From assembly GCA_007130265.1 (NCBI GenBank), contig SLST01000418.1, positions 1-18,064 on the forward strand: DNA of 18,064 nt. The letters are read 5' to 3'. The position numbers and the translations under genes are program-made. Each line of letters begins with the position of its first letter. The stretch's first letter is position 1. Shown here piece after piece: positions 8,006-15,447 of this stretch. The notes under the pieces were generated by a model. It saw only the letters and a program-made list of their open reading frames with translations, was not told the DNA's origin and ran no database searches. This DNA comes from Spirochaetales bacterium. Lineage in GTDB: Bacteria > Spirochaetota > Spirochaetia > DSM-27196 > SLST01.

Positions 8006-9369
8006 CCGGCCTCCAATGGCAGTCTGAGCGAGAATGTCGAGCCGACATCCGGTGTCGAGTTCACGGTGAGCGAGCCGTGCATCGCCTCCGCCGCGCGTCG
8101 TGCGAGCGCGAGTCCCACGCCTGTCCCTGTGTGGTCGTCGTGCTGAAGCCGCTGAAAGAGCGTGAAGACCCGCTCATGATGCTCCGGCGCGATTCCCACG
8201 CCGTTGTCCGTCACCGAGATCTCTACGAAGTCCGCCTCCCGTTGGTACGTCACGCGGACGAGCACCTTCCGGTCCGGCGAGCGGTAGCGAATCGCGTTGT
8301 CGACCAGGTTCTCGAGAACCCGGGAGAGGAGCATTCGGTCCGCGGTGATTTCAGCGTCCGCTTCCGGAAGAGCGATCGATCCGCCAACCTCGGTGAGCAG
8401 AGCCCTCCTCTCATCGCGGATGCGTTGGACGATCGGCAGCAGCGGGAGCGGACGCATGATGACCTCGCCGGCGAGGCGCGCGTAACGCAACAGGTCCTCG
8501 ATCTGCCGGTCCATCCGCTCGCTCGCGGCGACGATGTTGTCCAGATATCGTGCCGCCTCCTCGGGCAGTGAGTCGCAGTAGCGGCGGCGGACAATGGCGG
8601 CGAATCCGTTCACGGCGCGCAGCGGTGCCCGCAGGTCGTGCGAGATAGTATATGCGAAGCTCATGAGATCGCGGTTCCTGATCTCAAGTTCGGTGTTGTG
8701 CGTCTGGAGCAGGCGGTTGAGCCGCTCGATCCGTCGCTGTGCTTCGAAGAGCTCGGTTCGGTCGAGGACGATCGACCGGCTCCTGAGAAAGGCGCCGTCG
8801 TCGGCTCGCTCCGCCGTTGCGCTCACGAGCACCGGCAGGAAATCGCCGTTCCTGCGAATCAGCGTCACCTCAACGTTGAGCGAAGCCGTGCCTTCGACGA
8901 CGCCCGGGAAGCTTCGCTCATATACCTTCCGGGATCCGGGAGTCAGGAGCTCCGTCATCGGCCTGCCCACGAGCTCGTCACGGGCGCAGCCAACCCATGC
9001 GAGCTCCGTCGCGTTGATGCGCTCGATGCGGCCCTCTGCGTCGAGCGTGTGATACCCACACGGCGCGTTCTCGAAGAGGTCGTCCGCCTCACGGCGGGCG
9101 AGACTGAGATCGCGAGTGCGCTCGTCGACTGCGGCCTCGAGCTCACGCGCGCGCTCCACGGATGTCACCGTCGCGCGTCGAACCAGTGCGTAGACAAGCA
9201 GCGCCGTGACCACGACGTAGGCGATCCCTTTGACCGTCTGGAGCAGGTCGTGCGACGCCCATACTGCGGTCTCACCCAACCGCTCCGCCAGCCGGTCCGT
9301 GGCGAGCACCCAGAGTGATCCCGCTGCAGCGTAGACCAACGAAGCGATGAGTGCGGGTCGTCGGGCCAT
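8002..9369 (-). CDS. Membrane-anchored PAS sensor histidine kinase
   Basis: A 455-residue histidine kinase. Two N-terminal membrane helices (about residues 5-22 and 46-64) flank a short loop; this LVYAAAGSLWVLATDRL-type module is found before PAS, GGDEF and kinase domains in many Gram-negative proteins. A short coiled coil follows, then a PAS domain (about 95-205) and a second coiled coil. His244 in ISHDLRAPLRAV is the phospho-acceptor. The ATPase domain has N box NLVDNAIRY (Asn358), TDNGVGI with Asp388, a TLFQRL F box and GTGVGLAL. The SHDLRAPLRAVNGF style resembles kinases of the phytochrome-like family. ATG 9369 is chosen over GTG 9381 because the ribosome site GAGGAG (9381-9386) overlaps that GTG. 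A 57-base gap separates it from the receiver gene before it, and its stop overlaps the hybrid kinase start. There is no receiver domain of its own. Confidence 0.95.
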   Translation of the reverse strand: MARRPALIASLVYAAAGSLWVLATDRLAERLGETAVWASHDLLQTVKGIAYVVVTALLVYALVRRATVTSVERARELEAAVDERTRDLSLARREADDLFENAPCGYHTLDAEGRIERINATELAWVGCARDELVGRPMTELLTPGSRKVYERSFPGVVEGTASLNVEVTLIRRNGDFLPVLVSATAERADDGAFLRSRSIVLDRTELFEAQRRIERLNRLLQTHNTELEIRNRDLMSFAYTISHDLRAPLRAVNGFAAIVRRRYCDSLPEEAARYLDNIVAASERMDRQIEDLLRYARLAGEVIMRPLPLLPIVQRIRDERRALLTEVGGSIALPEADAEITADRMLLSRVLENLVDNAIRYRSPDRKVLVRVTYQREADFVEISVTDNGVGIAPEHHERVFTLFQRLQHDDHTGTGVGLALARRAAEAMHGSLTVNSTPDVGSTFSLRLPLEAG

Positions 9370-9380
9370 CGTACGATACA

Positions 9381-9386
9381 CTCCTC
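9381..9386 (-). promoter_or_regulatory. Ribosome binding site deciding the PAS kinase start
   Basis: GAGGAG on the minus strand ends 11 bases before ATG 9369. Its last base is the first base of the alternative GTG 9381, which rules that codon out as a start. The site lies within a small potential hairpin formed by ACACT (9378-9382) and AGTGT (9391-9395). Confidence 0.6.
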
Positions 9387-9426
9387 TGAAAGTGTAGCGC
9401 AGAAAGAGGGATAGTGCTTCCGTTTT

Positions 9427-9837
9427 CTAACCGCCTGCTTTCGCGTCCAGCATCTGCAGCGTCTCGAGAAGCTGGTCAGGACGGAACGGCTTGCGGAGCG
9501 TTGCTCGCACACCGAGCAGCTCTGAAGCTCGCAAAAAGAGCACGCCGGTCGGGTCGCCCGACATCGCCACGATTGCCGGCCGGCGCTCGCGTCGGTTGAG
9601 GTGGAGGATGAGCTCCATCCCCTCACCTTCGGGCATGACGAGATCGGTGAGGACGACGTCGGGCTCGAAGAGGTCGAGCATCCGCATCGCGCTCCGCGCG
9701 CCGGGCGCCGCTTCGGCGACGTACCCGCCGCCGGCCAGGACCGTGAGAAGCAGATCGACGATCGCCTCGTCGTCGTCTACGACGAGTATCTTCCTTGCGA
9801 ACACCGTCTTGTTCGGGTGAGTATCCGTGACTGTCAT
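9427..9837 (-). CDS. Single-domain response regulator (receiver only)
   Basis: A 136-residue cytoplasmic receiver with no output domain. The acidic pocket is in VVDDDEA (Asp21-23) and the phospho-acceptor is Asp65 in VVLTDLVMP. Ser93 stands in the usual Thr/Ser position, and Lys116 is in LRKPF. The first 15 residues are an unstructured-looking extension. The start is ATG 9837, which overlaps the stop of the HD-GYP gene as ATGA and has AGGAG (9845-9849) seven bases ahead. Stand-alone receivers act as phosphate shuttles, sinks or protein-binding switches. Its place between an HD-GYP protein and a histidine kinase suggests it takes phosphate from one of the kinases in this block. Its partner cannot be identified from sequence alone. 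Confidence 0.93.
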   Translation of the reverse strand: MTVTDTHPNKTVFARKILVVDDDEAIVDLLLTVLAGGGYVAEAAPGARSAMRMLDLFEPDVVLTDLVMPEGEGMELILHLNRRERRPAIVAMSGDPTGVLFLRASELLGVRATLRKPFRPDQLLETLQMLDAKAGG

Positions 9838-10865
9838 ACCAGGGCTCCTGTACGGGCGGTTTCGAGCGAGAGGAATGCCTTCACCGCGCGCGGGTCGAAG
9901 TGAGTTCCCGCGCAACGCGTGATCTCCTCCCGTACCCCGGCCGCCGTCAGAGCGGGGCGATAGACGCGGCCCCGCTGCAGGACGTCCACCGCATCCGCTA
10001 CGGCAAAGATCCGGGCCGCGACGGGAATTGCTTCGCCCGCGAGGCCTGCCGGGTATCCGGTACCGTCGTACCGTTCGTGGTGGTAGAGGATGACCTCGTT
10101 CGCACCGCGGAGGAAGTCGATGCCGGCGATCAGTCGGGCACCGAGCTCGGGGTGAGTCTGCACGATCACGCGCTCTTCGTTGGTAAGCGGGCCCGGCTTT
10201 CTGAGTATCGCGTCGGGAACCCCTATCTTGCCCAGGTCGTGGAGCAGCGCGCCGTACCGCAGGTCGCGGAGAGCCGTTTCATCGGTGACTCCGTAGTGCT
10301 CGGCGATCGCAATCGATATCTCGCAGACGTTGCGGCAGTGCTGTACCGTTTCCGAGTCCTTGAGGTCGAGCGCGGCGCCGAGCGCCTCAATCGTCAGATC
10401 GTAGGCATGGTGGAGCTCCGCGACCGTCCGCGTGAGCTCGCTCGTCCGCTCCCGGACGAGCCGCTCGAGCTCCAGTTGTCGTTGAGCTTCCGCGAGCGCG
10501 TGGTCGCGTCGGCTGAGGGCGGCGCTCAGGCTCTCGAGCAGGTGGTCCATCGTGAACGGCTTCACGAGGAAGTCGTCCGCGCCCCGGTGCATGGAGTCCA
10601 TCGCGACTGGAAGACCCGCGCGCCCGCTCATCACCAGCACGACGCTCGCCGCCTCGCGCAGGCGCCTGTTATCGAGCAGAACCGTGCCGAGCGACGAATC
10701 GAGATTCACGTCGCAGATGAGCGCGTCAAAGCGGTGTCGCTCGAGCGCGGCTTCGGCGTCCTCGAGGCTCGTAACGCAGCTCACCTGGTGTCCCCGCGGA
10801 GTGAGCGCCTGCGCGATCAGATCACAGACGAGGATTTCGTCGTCGACAACCAGCACTTCAGCCAT
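9834..10865 (-). CDS. Response regulator with HD-GYP domain (cyclic-di-GMP phosphodiesterase)
   Basis: A 343-residue cytoplasmic two-domain regulator predicted to hydrolyse cyclic-di-GMP when phosphorylated. The receiver (1-120) has Asp8/Asp9, phospho-acceptor Asp52 in CDVNLD, Ser80 and Lys102 in VKPF. A helical linker (about 120-150) leads to the HD-GYP domain, which keeps the metal and signature residues: His177, HD at 209-210 with Lys213 in LLHDLGKIG, His238, His262/His263 in HHERYDGTGYP (262-272), and Asp291 in AVADAVD. The segment after the last Asp reads VLQRGRVYRPALT, a little off the usual ALTSDRPYRPA pattern, but the YRPAL core is kept. ATG 10865 is chosen because the receiver begins there and AAGGGG (10871-10876) lies five bases ahead. 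It overlaps the FapA gene by eight bases. It is the only c-di-GMP enzyme in the window and one of two recognisable outputs of the block. Confidence 0.95.
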   Translation of the reverse strand: MAEVLVVDDEILVCDLIAQALTPRGHQVSCVTSLEDAEAALERHRFDALICDVNLDSSLGTVLLDNRRLREAASVVLVMSGRAGLPVAMDSMHRGADDFLVKPFTMDHLLESLSAALSRRDHALAEAQRQLELERLVRERTSELTRTVAELHHAYDLTIEALGAALDLKDSETVQHCRNVCEISIAIAEHYGVTDETALRDLRYGALLHDLGKIGVPDAILRKPGPLTNEERVIVQTHPELGARLIAGIDFLRGANEVILYHHERYDGTGYPAGLAGEAIPVAARIFAVADAVDVLQRGRVYRPALTAAGVREEITRCAGTHFDPRAVKAFLSLETARTGALV

Positions 10866-12327
10866 CTGTTCCCCTTTCCCGCGCGTTCGCCAGCGACTCC
10901 ATCGTGACGACCCCCCGAGACTTGTCGATCCGAAAACGACACCGGCTCGCCGTGCGCTCGACGAGGTAGGAGCGATGGCAGATTTCGACGTAGGTTCCTT
11001 CGTGTACCGTTCCACGGACGAGCAGCTGCGCCTCATCGTGCCGGTCGAGCCGCGACACCAGCTCGCCTGCTTCGTTCGTGAGCGTCGCGATCGCGGCCTC
11101 GAGCCCCGACTCGAGCTTCTCAAGCGATTGCCGGTTGCGGGCGCCGTGGCGAAGCGCAAGACGCACCTGGGTGAGCTTCTCCGTGAGCGCGACCGTCTGG
11201 TCGCGAATCGTCGCAAGGCGCGCGTCCACGCGGAAGTCGATACCTAGAACGATCTCCGTTGCCGCCGCCCCCGGCGCCCCGATGTTGCACGCGTTGATGC
11301 CGGCCTGAGCCCGCAGCGTGCTCCCCACGACCGTGCTTCCCGGGCCCAGCTCAATCTGGTCTGCGCTGGTAAGGTGCGATGAGAGCACGCTCGCACTGAT
11401 GGAGACAGCCCCTTCCGCTTCGAGCCGCGCGTTCTGAACGAAGCGCGCCGTCACCGGTCCGTCGACCCTCGTGACGCTGTCATTGTGCCCGATGATGCCC
11501 TGTCGCGCGACCAGTTTCGCACAGCTCACCCCGTAGGCGTCAAGGGTCGACGCGGCATAGAGCATCCCGCCGCACTCGATCGTGAAGCCGTCACTCACGC
11601 GTCTCTGCAGCACGACGTCTCCGTCGAACACGATATTCCCCGTGTGATAGTCGACGTTGCCCTCCACGACGAGCGTTGGCGCGACCGTAACCGTCCGCCC
11701 GTCCACGTGCATGAGCCCGTCCACTACCGCGCGCAGCTCTCCGTCTTCCAGTGCAGTGTTACTGCCCGGAAGCAGCCCGGCCGTTCGCCTCGTGCGATAC
11801 GGCAGTTCGGTGCCGGTGACCGTCGTCCCGCGGCGGCCGGGGGAGGCCGGGATCACGCGGGCGAGAACGTCGCCGGCCTTTACGAGCGGGAGGGTGGTTC
11901 GCGAGCGGTGATCGAGCCGGCCCTTTTCGTCCACAGGCGCCTCTTCCTGCCGCGGAACGAGCTCGAGTCGTTCATGGATCGCGTCGCTCGGGGCCGTTCC
12001 GCGCGCCACCTCCACCGAGTAGAGCGCCGAGCGCTCCGTGTTGCACGTGTAGACGGCCGTCTCAAGTCCGTCCCGGTCTATTCCGTGGACGACCCCGACA
12101 GCCGCGAGCAACTCGTATACCGTGTCCGTGGACAGCGCTTCGCCGGTACCGCGCGGCGGATAGAACGTCGCCGTCGCCGTCATCTCGTCGGCCGAGAGCG
12201 CGATCTGCAGGCTCGCATCCACCGGCTCGTCCGGAGACTTCACGCGCCGGCTGGGCTTCGCCTTGAGCCCCGTGCTCGCGATCAGATCGCGCGTCTCCTC
12301 GATCAGCCGCTTCTCAAGACCGGTCAT
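10858..12327 (-). CDS. FapA-family (DUF342) protein
   Basis: A 489-residue cytoplasmic protein of the FapA (flagellar assembly protein A, DUF342) family. Residues 40-215 form the N-terminal domain, ending with the typical GRRGTTVTGTELP segment (164-176) and GELRAVVDGLMHVDG. Residues 218-360 are a right-handed beta-helix-like region of short repeats, beginning VEGNVDYHTGNIVFDGDV. A likely coiled coil (365-430) and a small C-terminal domain follow. Family members bind partner proteins and have been tied to flagellar assembly and polar localisation; no enzymatic activity is established. The start at ATG 12327 has a strong GGAGGAG (12335-12341). It overlaps the receiver gene before it by 14 bases and the HD-GYP gene after it by eight. 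No flagellar genes are nearby, so the link here is to signal transduction and c-di-GMP rather than to a flagellar operon. Confidence 0.9.
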   Translation of the reverse strand: MTGLEKRLIEETRDLIASTGLKAKPSRRVKSPDEPVDASLQIALSADEMTATATFYPPRGTGEALSTDTVYELLAAVGVVHGIDRDGLETAVYTCNTERSALYSVEVARGTAPSDAIHERLELVPRQEEAPVDEKGRLDHRSRTTLPLVKAGDVLARVIPASPGRRGTTVTGTELPYRTRRTAGLLPGSNTALEDGELRAVVDGLMHVDGRTVTVAPTLVVEGNVDYHTGNIVFDGDVVLQRRVSDGFTIECGGMLYAASTLDAYGVSCAKLVARQGIIGHNDSVTRVDGPVTARFVQNARLEAEGAVSISASVLSSHLTSADQIELGPGSTVVGSTLRAQAGINACNIGAPGAAATEIVLGIDFRVDARLATIRDQTVALTEKLTQVRLALRHGARNRQSLEKLESGLEAAIATLTNEAGELVSRLDRHDEAQLLVRGTVHEGTYVEICHRSYLVERTASRCRFRIDKSRGVVTMESLANARERGTDG

Positions 12328-12691
12328 TGCAGAGCTCCTCCGGCTTCTCTTCGAGAAACGAGAGAATCTTGCCTATCTCGAACGGCTTTCTCACGAGCGC
12401 TGCGGCACCGGCGCGCATGGCGCGCGCGGCGAGCGGGTCTCCGGGGTAGGCGGTCATGATGAGCACCTTCGCCTCCGGCGATTCGCCGAGTACGGTTTCC
12501 GCGAGCTCCGCGCCTGACGGTTCCGGCATGCGGAGATCGAAGAGGTAGAGATCGAAGGATCGTTCCGCGATGATCCCAGCGGCCTCTTCCGGCTCGGTCG
12601 TCGATACGACTTCGTGTCCGTACGAGGTCAGCATCGTCTGAAGAACGTCCACAACCATCGATTCGTCGTCGACGAGCAGCACGCTACTCAT
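12314..12691 (-). CDS. Single-domain response regulator (receiver only)
   Basis: A 125-residue receiver. LLVDDE gives the acidic pocket (Asp8/Asp9), and Asp52 in LYLFDLRMP is the phospho-acceptor. Thr80 and Lys102 (RKPF) complete the active site. The chain ends about 20 residues after the last receiver motif, so there is no output domain. ATG 12691 is chosen over GTG 12703 because the ribosome site GGAGGA (12696-12701) lies between them and overlaps the GTG. It overlaps the MASE3 kinase gene by eight bases, so that kinase, which lacks its own receiver, is the most natural phosphodonor. The following FapA gene overlaps by 14 bases, which suggests that this receiver may act on FapA or on the HD-GYP protein; that is inference. 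Confidence 0.94.
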   Translation of the reverse strand: MSSVLLVDDESMVVDVLQTMLTSYGHEVVSTTEPEEAAGIIAERSFDLYLFDLRMPEPSGAELAETVLGESPEAKVLIMTAYPGDPLAARAMRAGAAALVRKPFEIGKILSFLEEKPEELCNDRS

Positions 12692-15356
12692 TGATTCCTC
12701 CACTGGAAACCGTGACTTCCGACCCTTCTTCCAGAGCCGACGCCGGATCCTCCGGCGCCACGCCGGCTGCCTGTTCGATCGCCGGCAGATAGACGGTGAA
12801 CTTTGTTCCCGCGTCCGGCCGGCTCCTCACCTCTACCGCCCCACCTACCGCGCTTACGATTCCGTGAACGACCGGCAATCCCATGCCTGAGCCCTTCCCC
12901 ACCGGTTTGGTCGTGTAGAACGGCTCGAAGAGCCTCGAAACGACCTCGGCATCCATGCCGACTCCGTTGTCGACGACCTCCACGGCAACCTGGTTCGCCC
13001 GGCGAACAGCCGGCGTGCTTCCGTCGTCGAACGACTCCAGGTGCGACGCCCGGATCGCAATCCGGCCCGAGTGTTTCGTCTCCGTCGCATGGATCGCGTT
13101 GACACCCAGGTTGAGGATTACCTGGACCAGTTGCGTCGGGTTCACCATCACTTGCGGCAGATCCGCGGGAAGCGATGCCTCCACCGTGACCGATTTTGGC
13201 GCGGAAGCCTGCAGGAGCCCAAGCGCCTCCTCAACGACGGTGCGTACGTCGGTCGGTTCCGACTCATCCGTGGTACCCCTGCTGAAGGTGAGGATCTGAT
13301 CCGCGAGACGGTGCGCGCGGTTGCCCGCCATCGAGATCTTGTCGAGCATCGCTCTCACCGGGGAGTCCTCCGGAAGCGTGGTACTCGCGATCTGGGCGTA
13401 CCCAAGGATCGCCATCAGGATATTGTTGAAGTCGTGCGCGATGCCGCCGGCGAGCGTCCCGATCGCCTCGAGCCGTTGGGTCGTCTCCATGTGCGCCTTC
13501 AGTCGGCTCTCCTGAGTCGCGTCACGACCGACGGCGATGTAGCCGGCGACCTCGCCACTCTCGTCGAAGAAGGGCGAGATGGAGAGTTCCTCGAGGTACT
13601 CCGCACCGTCGCGCCGCCGGTTGTGCAGAGTCCCTTTCCACTTCCTCTTGTCCGCGAGACGCGTCCAGAGCTCCTCGTAGCACTCCGGCTCACAGGGCCC
13701 TCCGTGGAGCTCGCAGGGTGATCTGCCTATCGCCTCACTGGCAGGGAACCCGGTGACATCGGTGAAGGCGGGATTGACGAACTGAATCGCCCCGTCTGCG
13801 TCGGTGATGTAGATGCTCTCGCACGCCTGGTTAACCGCCTGAGTCAACAGCGCATTCGCCTCGTTGACCCGCCGGTACTCGGAGCGGTCCACGATGCTGA
13901 GCAATGCGCCGTGGGTCTCTCCGGCGTCGCCGGTGATCGGGCTGCCGGAGATGTTCACGTGGGAGACGGTACCGTCAGGCCTTCGAATCGACGTCTCGGT
14001 GCTGATCTGCTCTCGCACAGCGTCGCCGATGTCCGGGCAGAACTCGTCGAAGCTGCGCCCGGCGAGCTCCGCCGCGTGCACTCCGACCATCTGGGCGGCG
14101 CTCGCGTTGACGTAGAGGGTACGACCTTGACCATCGAGCGCCCAGAGCCCTTCGTGGAGGTTCTCAAGGAGGAGCCGATGCATCGATTCGTTCGTTCGAA
14201 GCGTCGCTCGCGATTGTTCGAGTTCGGTAACGTCGATTCCGACGCCGATGATCCCTCCCCTTTCCGTCCGTGGTTCCGCCACCAGGTCGAGATTCCATGA
14301 GATGATTCGGGTGTGTCCGGACCGCGTCCGTACCCGCGTCTTCACGTCCGTCATGCGAGGAGTCTGCTGCGTCAGTTCCGTATGCACTGTCGCGAGCCAC
14401 TCGCGTTCGGCGTCGTCGGCGATGAGCACGCGGCACATCGTTCCCAGATCGCCGAGCTCTCCGAGCGTGTATCCGCTCCGCCTCTCGGCCGTCTCGTTCC
14501 AGATGGTCAGCCGATCCTCATCGTCGACCCCTACCAGCCACGCATTCGCCCGGTCCATGACGAACGACTGCGCGTCGGCGGCTTCGGTCACCTGCGCATA
14601 GGCGGTCCGCAGGGGGCGTCGTACCGTCTGCTCGACCAGTGCTACGCCCACGAGTGCGATCGAGACAACCCGTATCACATGGGAGGCAACAACCGCCCCG
14701 GTGGGAGCGATGACGGCGAATCCCGCGGCGATCTGGGCGAGCGCTCCCATCCAGGCCGCCCACTCGATCAGCCGGGAGAGCTTTTCATCCATCCGGGCGC
14801 CTGCATGCTGCGAGCGGGCATGCCTTGCCGCCAACGCGGCCGCGGCAAAGATGAAGGCGGTCAGCGCGGCCGCCGCCAGCACAACCGGAACGTGATTCGT
14901 GACGACCGGTGAGACCAGTGTGAAGGCGATCGCGCCCGCGGTGTAGAGGCCGACGACCAGCGCAGTTCGCCTGGCCGGCATCCGCCTTCTAACCGCCAGC
15001 ATCGCCACGAGCAGCGCAACGGCCTCCAGAAGGCGGCCGGCGACCCAGATCGTCGCGACCGTGGCCACGCCGGCGTGTCGCAGCATCCCAAGATCAGGCT
15101 TCGCGAGAATCTGCATCAATTCGATCACGGCGAGGTAGCCATAGGCGACGGCCGGCACCACGAAATACCCGCCGTGCGTGAGGCCGTTGGCGGCAAAGAG
15201 TGTCAAGGCGATCGACAGACTGATCGCGACGGTGATCACGCCCACCGTGAGGTGGAAGACCGGGAAACTGAAGATCGCCAAACTGGTTGCGGCGGCTATG
15301 GCCGCGACCAAGCCGAAGATGATGATCGTTGCCGCCCGCCGACGGGTTGCATCCAT
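12684..15356 (-). CDS. MASE3-type membrane sensor histidine kinase with three PAS domains
   Basis: An 890-residue kinase. About eight membrane helices fill residues 9-242. The region around FPVFHLTVG, AYGYLAVIELMQILAK and TIWVAGRLLEAVALL matches the pattern of MASE3 sensory domains, so the signal is probably sensed in or at the membrane. PAS domains lie at about 262-378, 388-490 and 500-616. The dimerisation domain has His641 in GGIAHDFNN. The ATPase domain has N box Asn753, VVDNGVGMD (Asp796), EPFYTTKP and GKGSGMGL. A low-complexity acidic tail ends the protein, with no receiver. PAS3 carries three closely spaced cysteines (548, 555, 559) in CELHGGPCEPEC. ATG 15356 has no Shine-Dalgarno sequence; a TATGCT hexamer lies six bases ahead. 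A 91-base gap separates it from the LuxR-type regulator, its likely partner along with the single-domain receiver that overlaps its 3' end. Confidence 0.95.
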   Translation of the reverse strand: MDATRRRAATIIIFGLVAAIAAATSLAIFSFPVFHLTVGVITVAISLSIALTLFAANGLTHGGYFVVPAVAYGYLAVIELMQILAKPDLGMLRHAGVATVATIWVAGRLLEAVALLVAMLAVRRRMPARRTALVVGLYTAGAIAFTLVSPVVTNHVPVVLAAAALTAFIFAAAALAARHARSQHAGARMDEKLSRLIEWAAWMGALAQIAAGFAVIAPTGAVVASHVIRVVSIALVGVALVEQTVRRPLRTAYAQVTEAADAQSFVMDRANAWLVGVDDEDRLTIWNETAERRSGYTLGELGDLGTMCRVLIADDAEREWLATVHTELTQQTPRMTDVKTRVRTRSGHTRIISWNLDLVAEPRTERGGIIGVGIDVTELEQSRATLRTNESMHRLLLENLHEGLWALDGQGRTLYVNASAAQMVGVHAAELAGRSFDEFCPDIGDAVREQISTETSIRRPDGTVSHVNISGSPITGDAGETHGALLSIVDRSEYRRVNEANALLTQAVNQACESIYITDADGAIQFVNPAFTDVTGFPASEAIGRSPCELHGGPCEPECYEELWTRLADKRKWKGTLHNRRRDGAEYLEELSISPFFDESGEVAGYIAVGRDATQESRLKAHMETTQRLEAIGTLAGGIAHDFNNILMAILGYAQIASTTLPEDSPVRAMLDKISMAGNRAHRLADQILTFSRGTTDESEPTDVRTVVEEALGLLQASAPKSVTVEASLPADLPQVMVNPTQLVQVILNLGVNAIHATETKHSGRIAIRASHLESFDDGSTPAVRRANQVAVEVVDNGVGMDAEVVSRLFEPFYTTKPVGKGSGMGLPVVHGIVSAVGGAVEVRSRPDAGTKFTVYLPAIEQAAGVAPEDPASALEEGSEVTVSSGGINE
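12696..12701 (-). promoter_or_regulatory. Ribosome binding site deciding the receiver start
   Basis: GGAGGA on the minus strand lies inside the last codons of the MASE3 kinase gene and just before ATG 12691. The alternative GTG 12703 overlaps this site and can be excluded. Confidence 0.55.
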
Positions 15357-15447
15357 GTGCAGAGCATAGCGGCGGACTCGCCCGAAGTATGTCGTGCAAT
15401 CGCTGATCTTCGTGTCGTTGAAACTATGACAGGGGCGAGAACCGCGC
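15357..15447 (-). promoter_or_regulatory. 91-base gap before the MASE3 kinase; possible internal promoter
   Basis: This is the longest gap inside the signalling block. On the minus strand TATGCT (15363-15368) ends six bases before the kinase ATG and resembles a -10 box. No good -35 hexamer sits at the usual distance; TTGCAC at 15394-15399 is 25 bases away. No Shine-Dalgarno sequence or terminator hairpin was found. A leaderless internal start is possible but weakly supported. Confidence 0.25.

Noticed and set aside
9378..9395. ACACT/AGTGT mini-hairpin around the PAS kinase ribosome site
   Set aside because: A 5-bp stem is too short to claim as a translation switch and could easily occur by chance.
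11485..12459. Plus-strand open frame of 324 codons opposite FapA
   Set aside because: Low-complexity Arg-rich translation with no start signal; FapA is well supported on the other strand.
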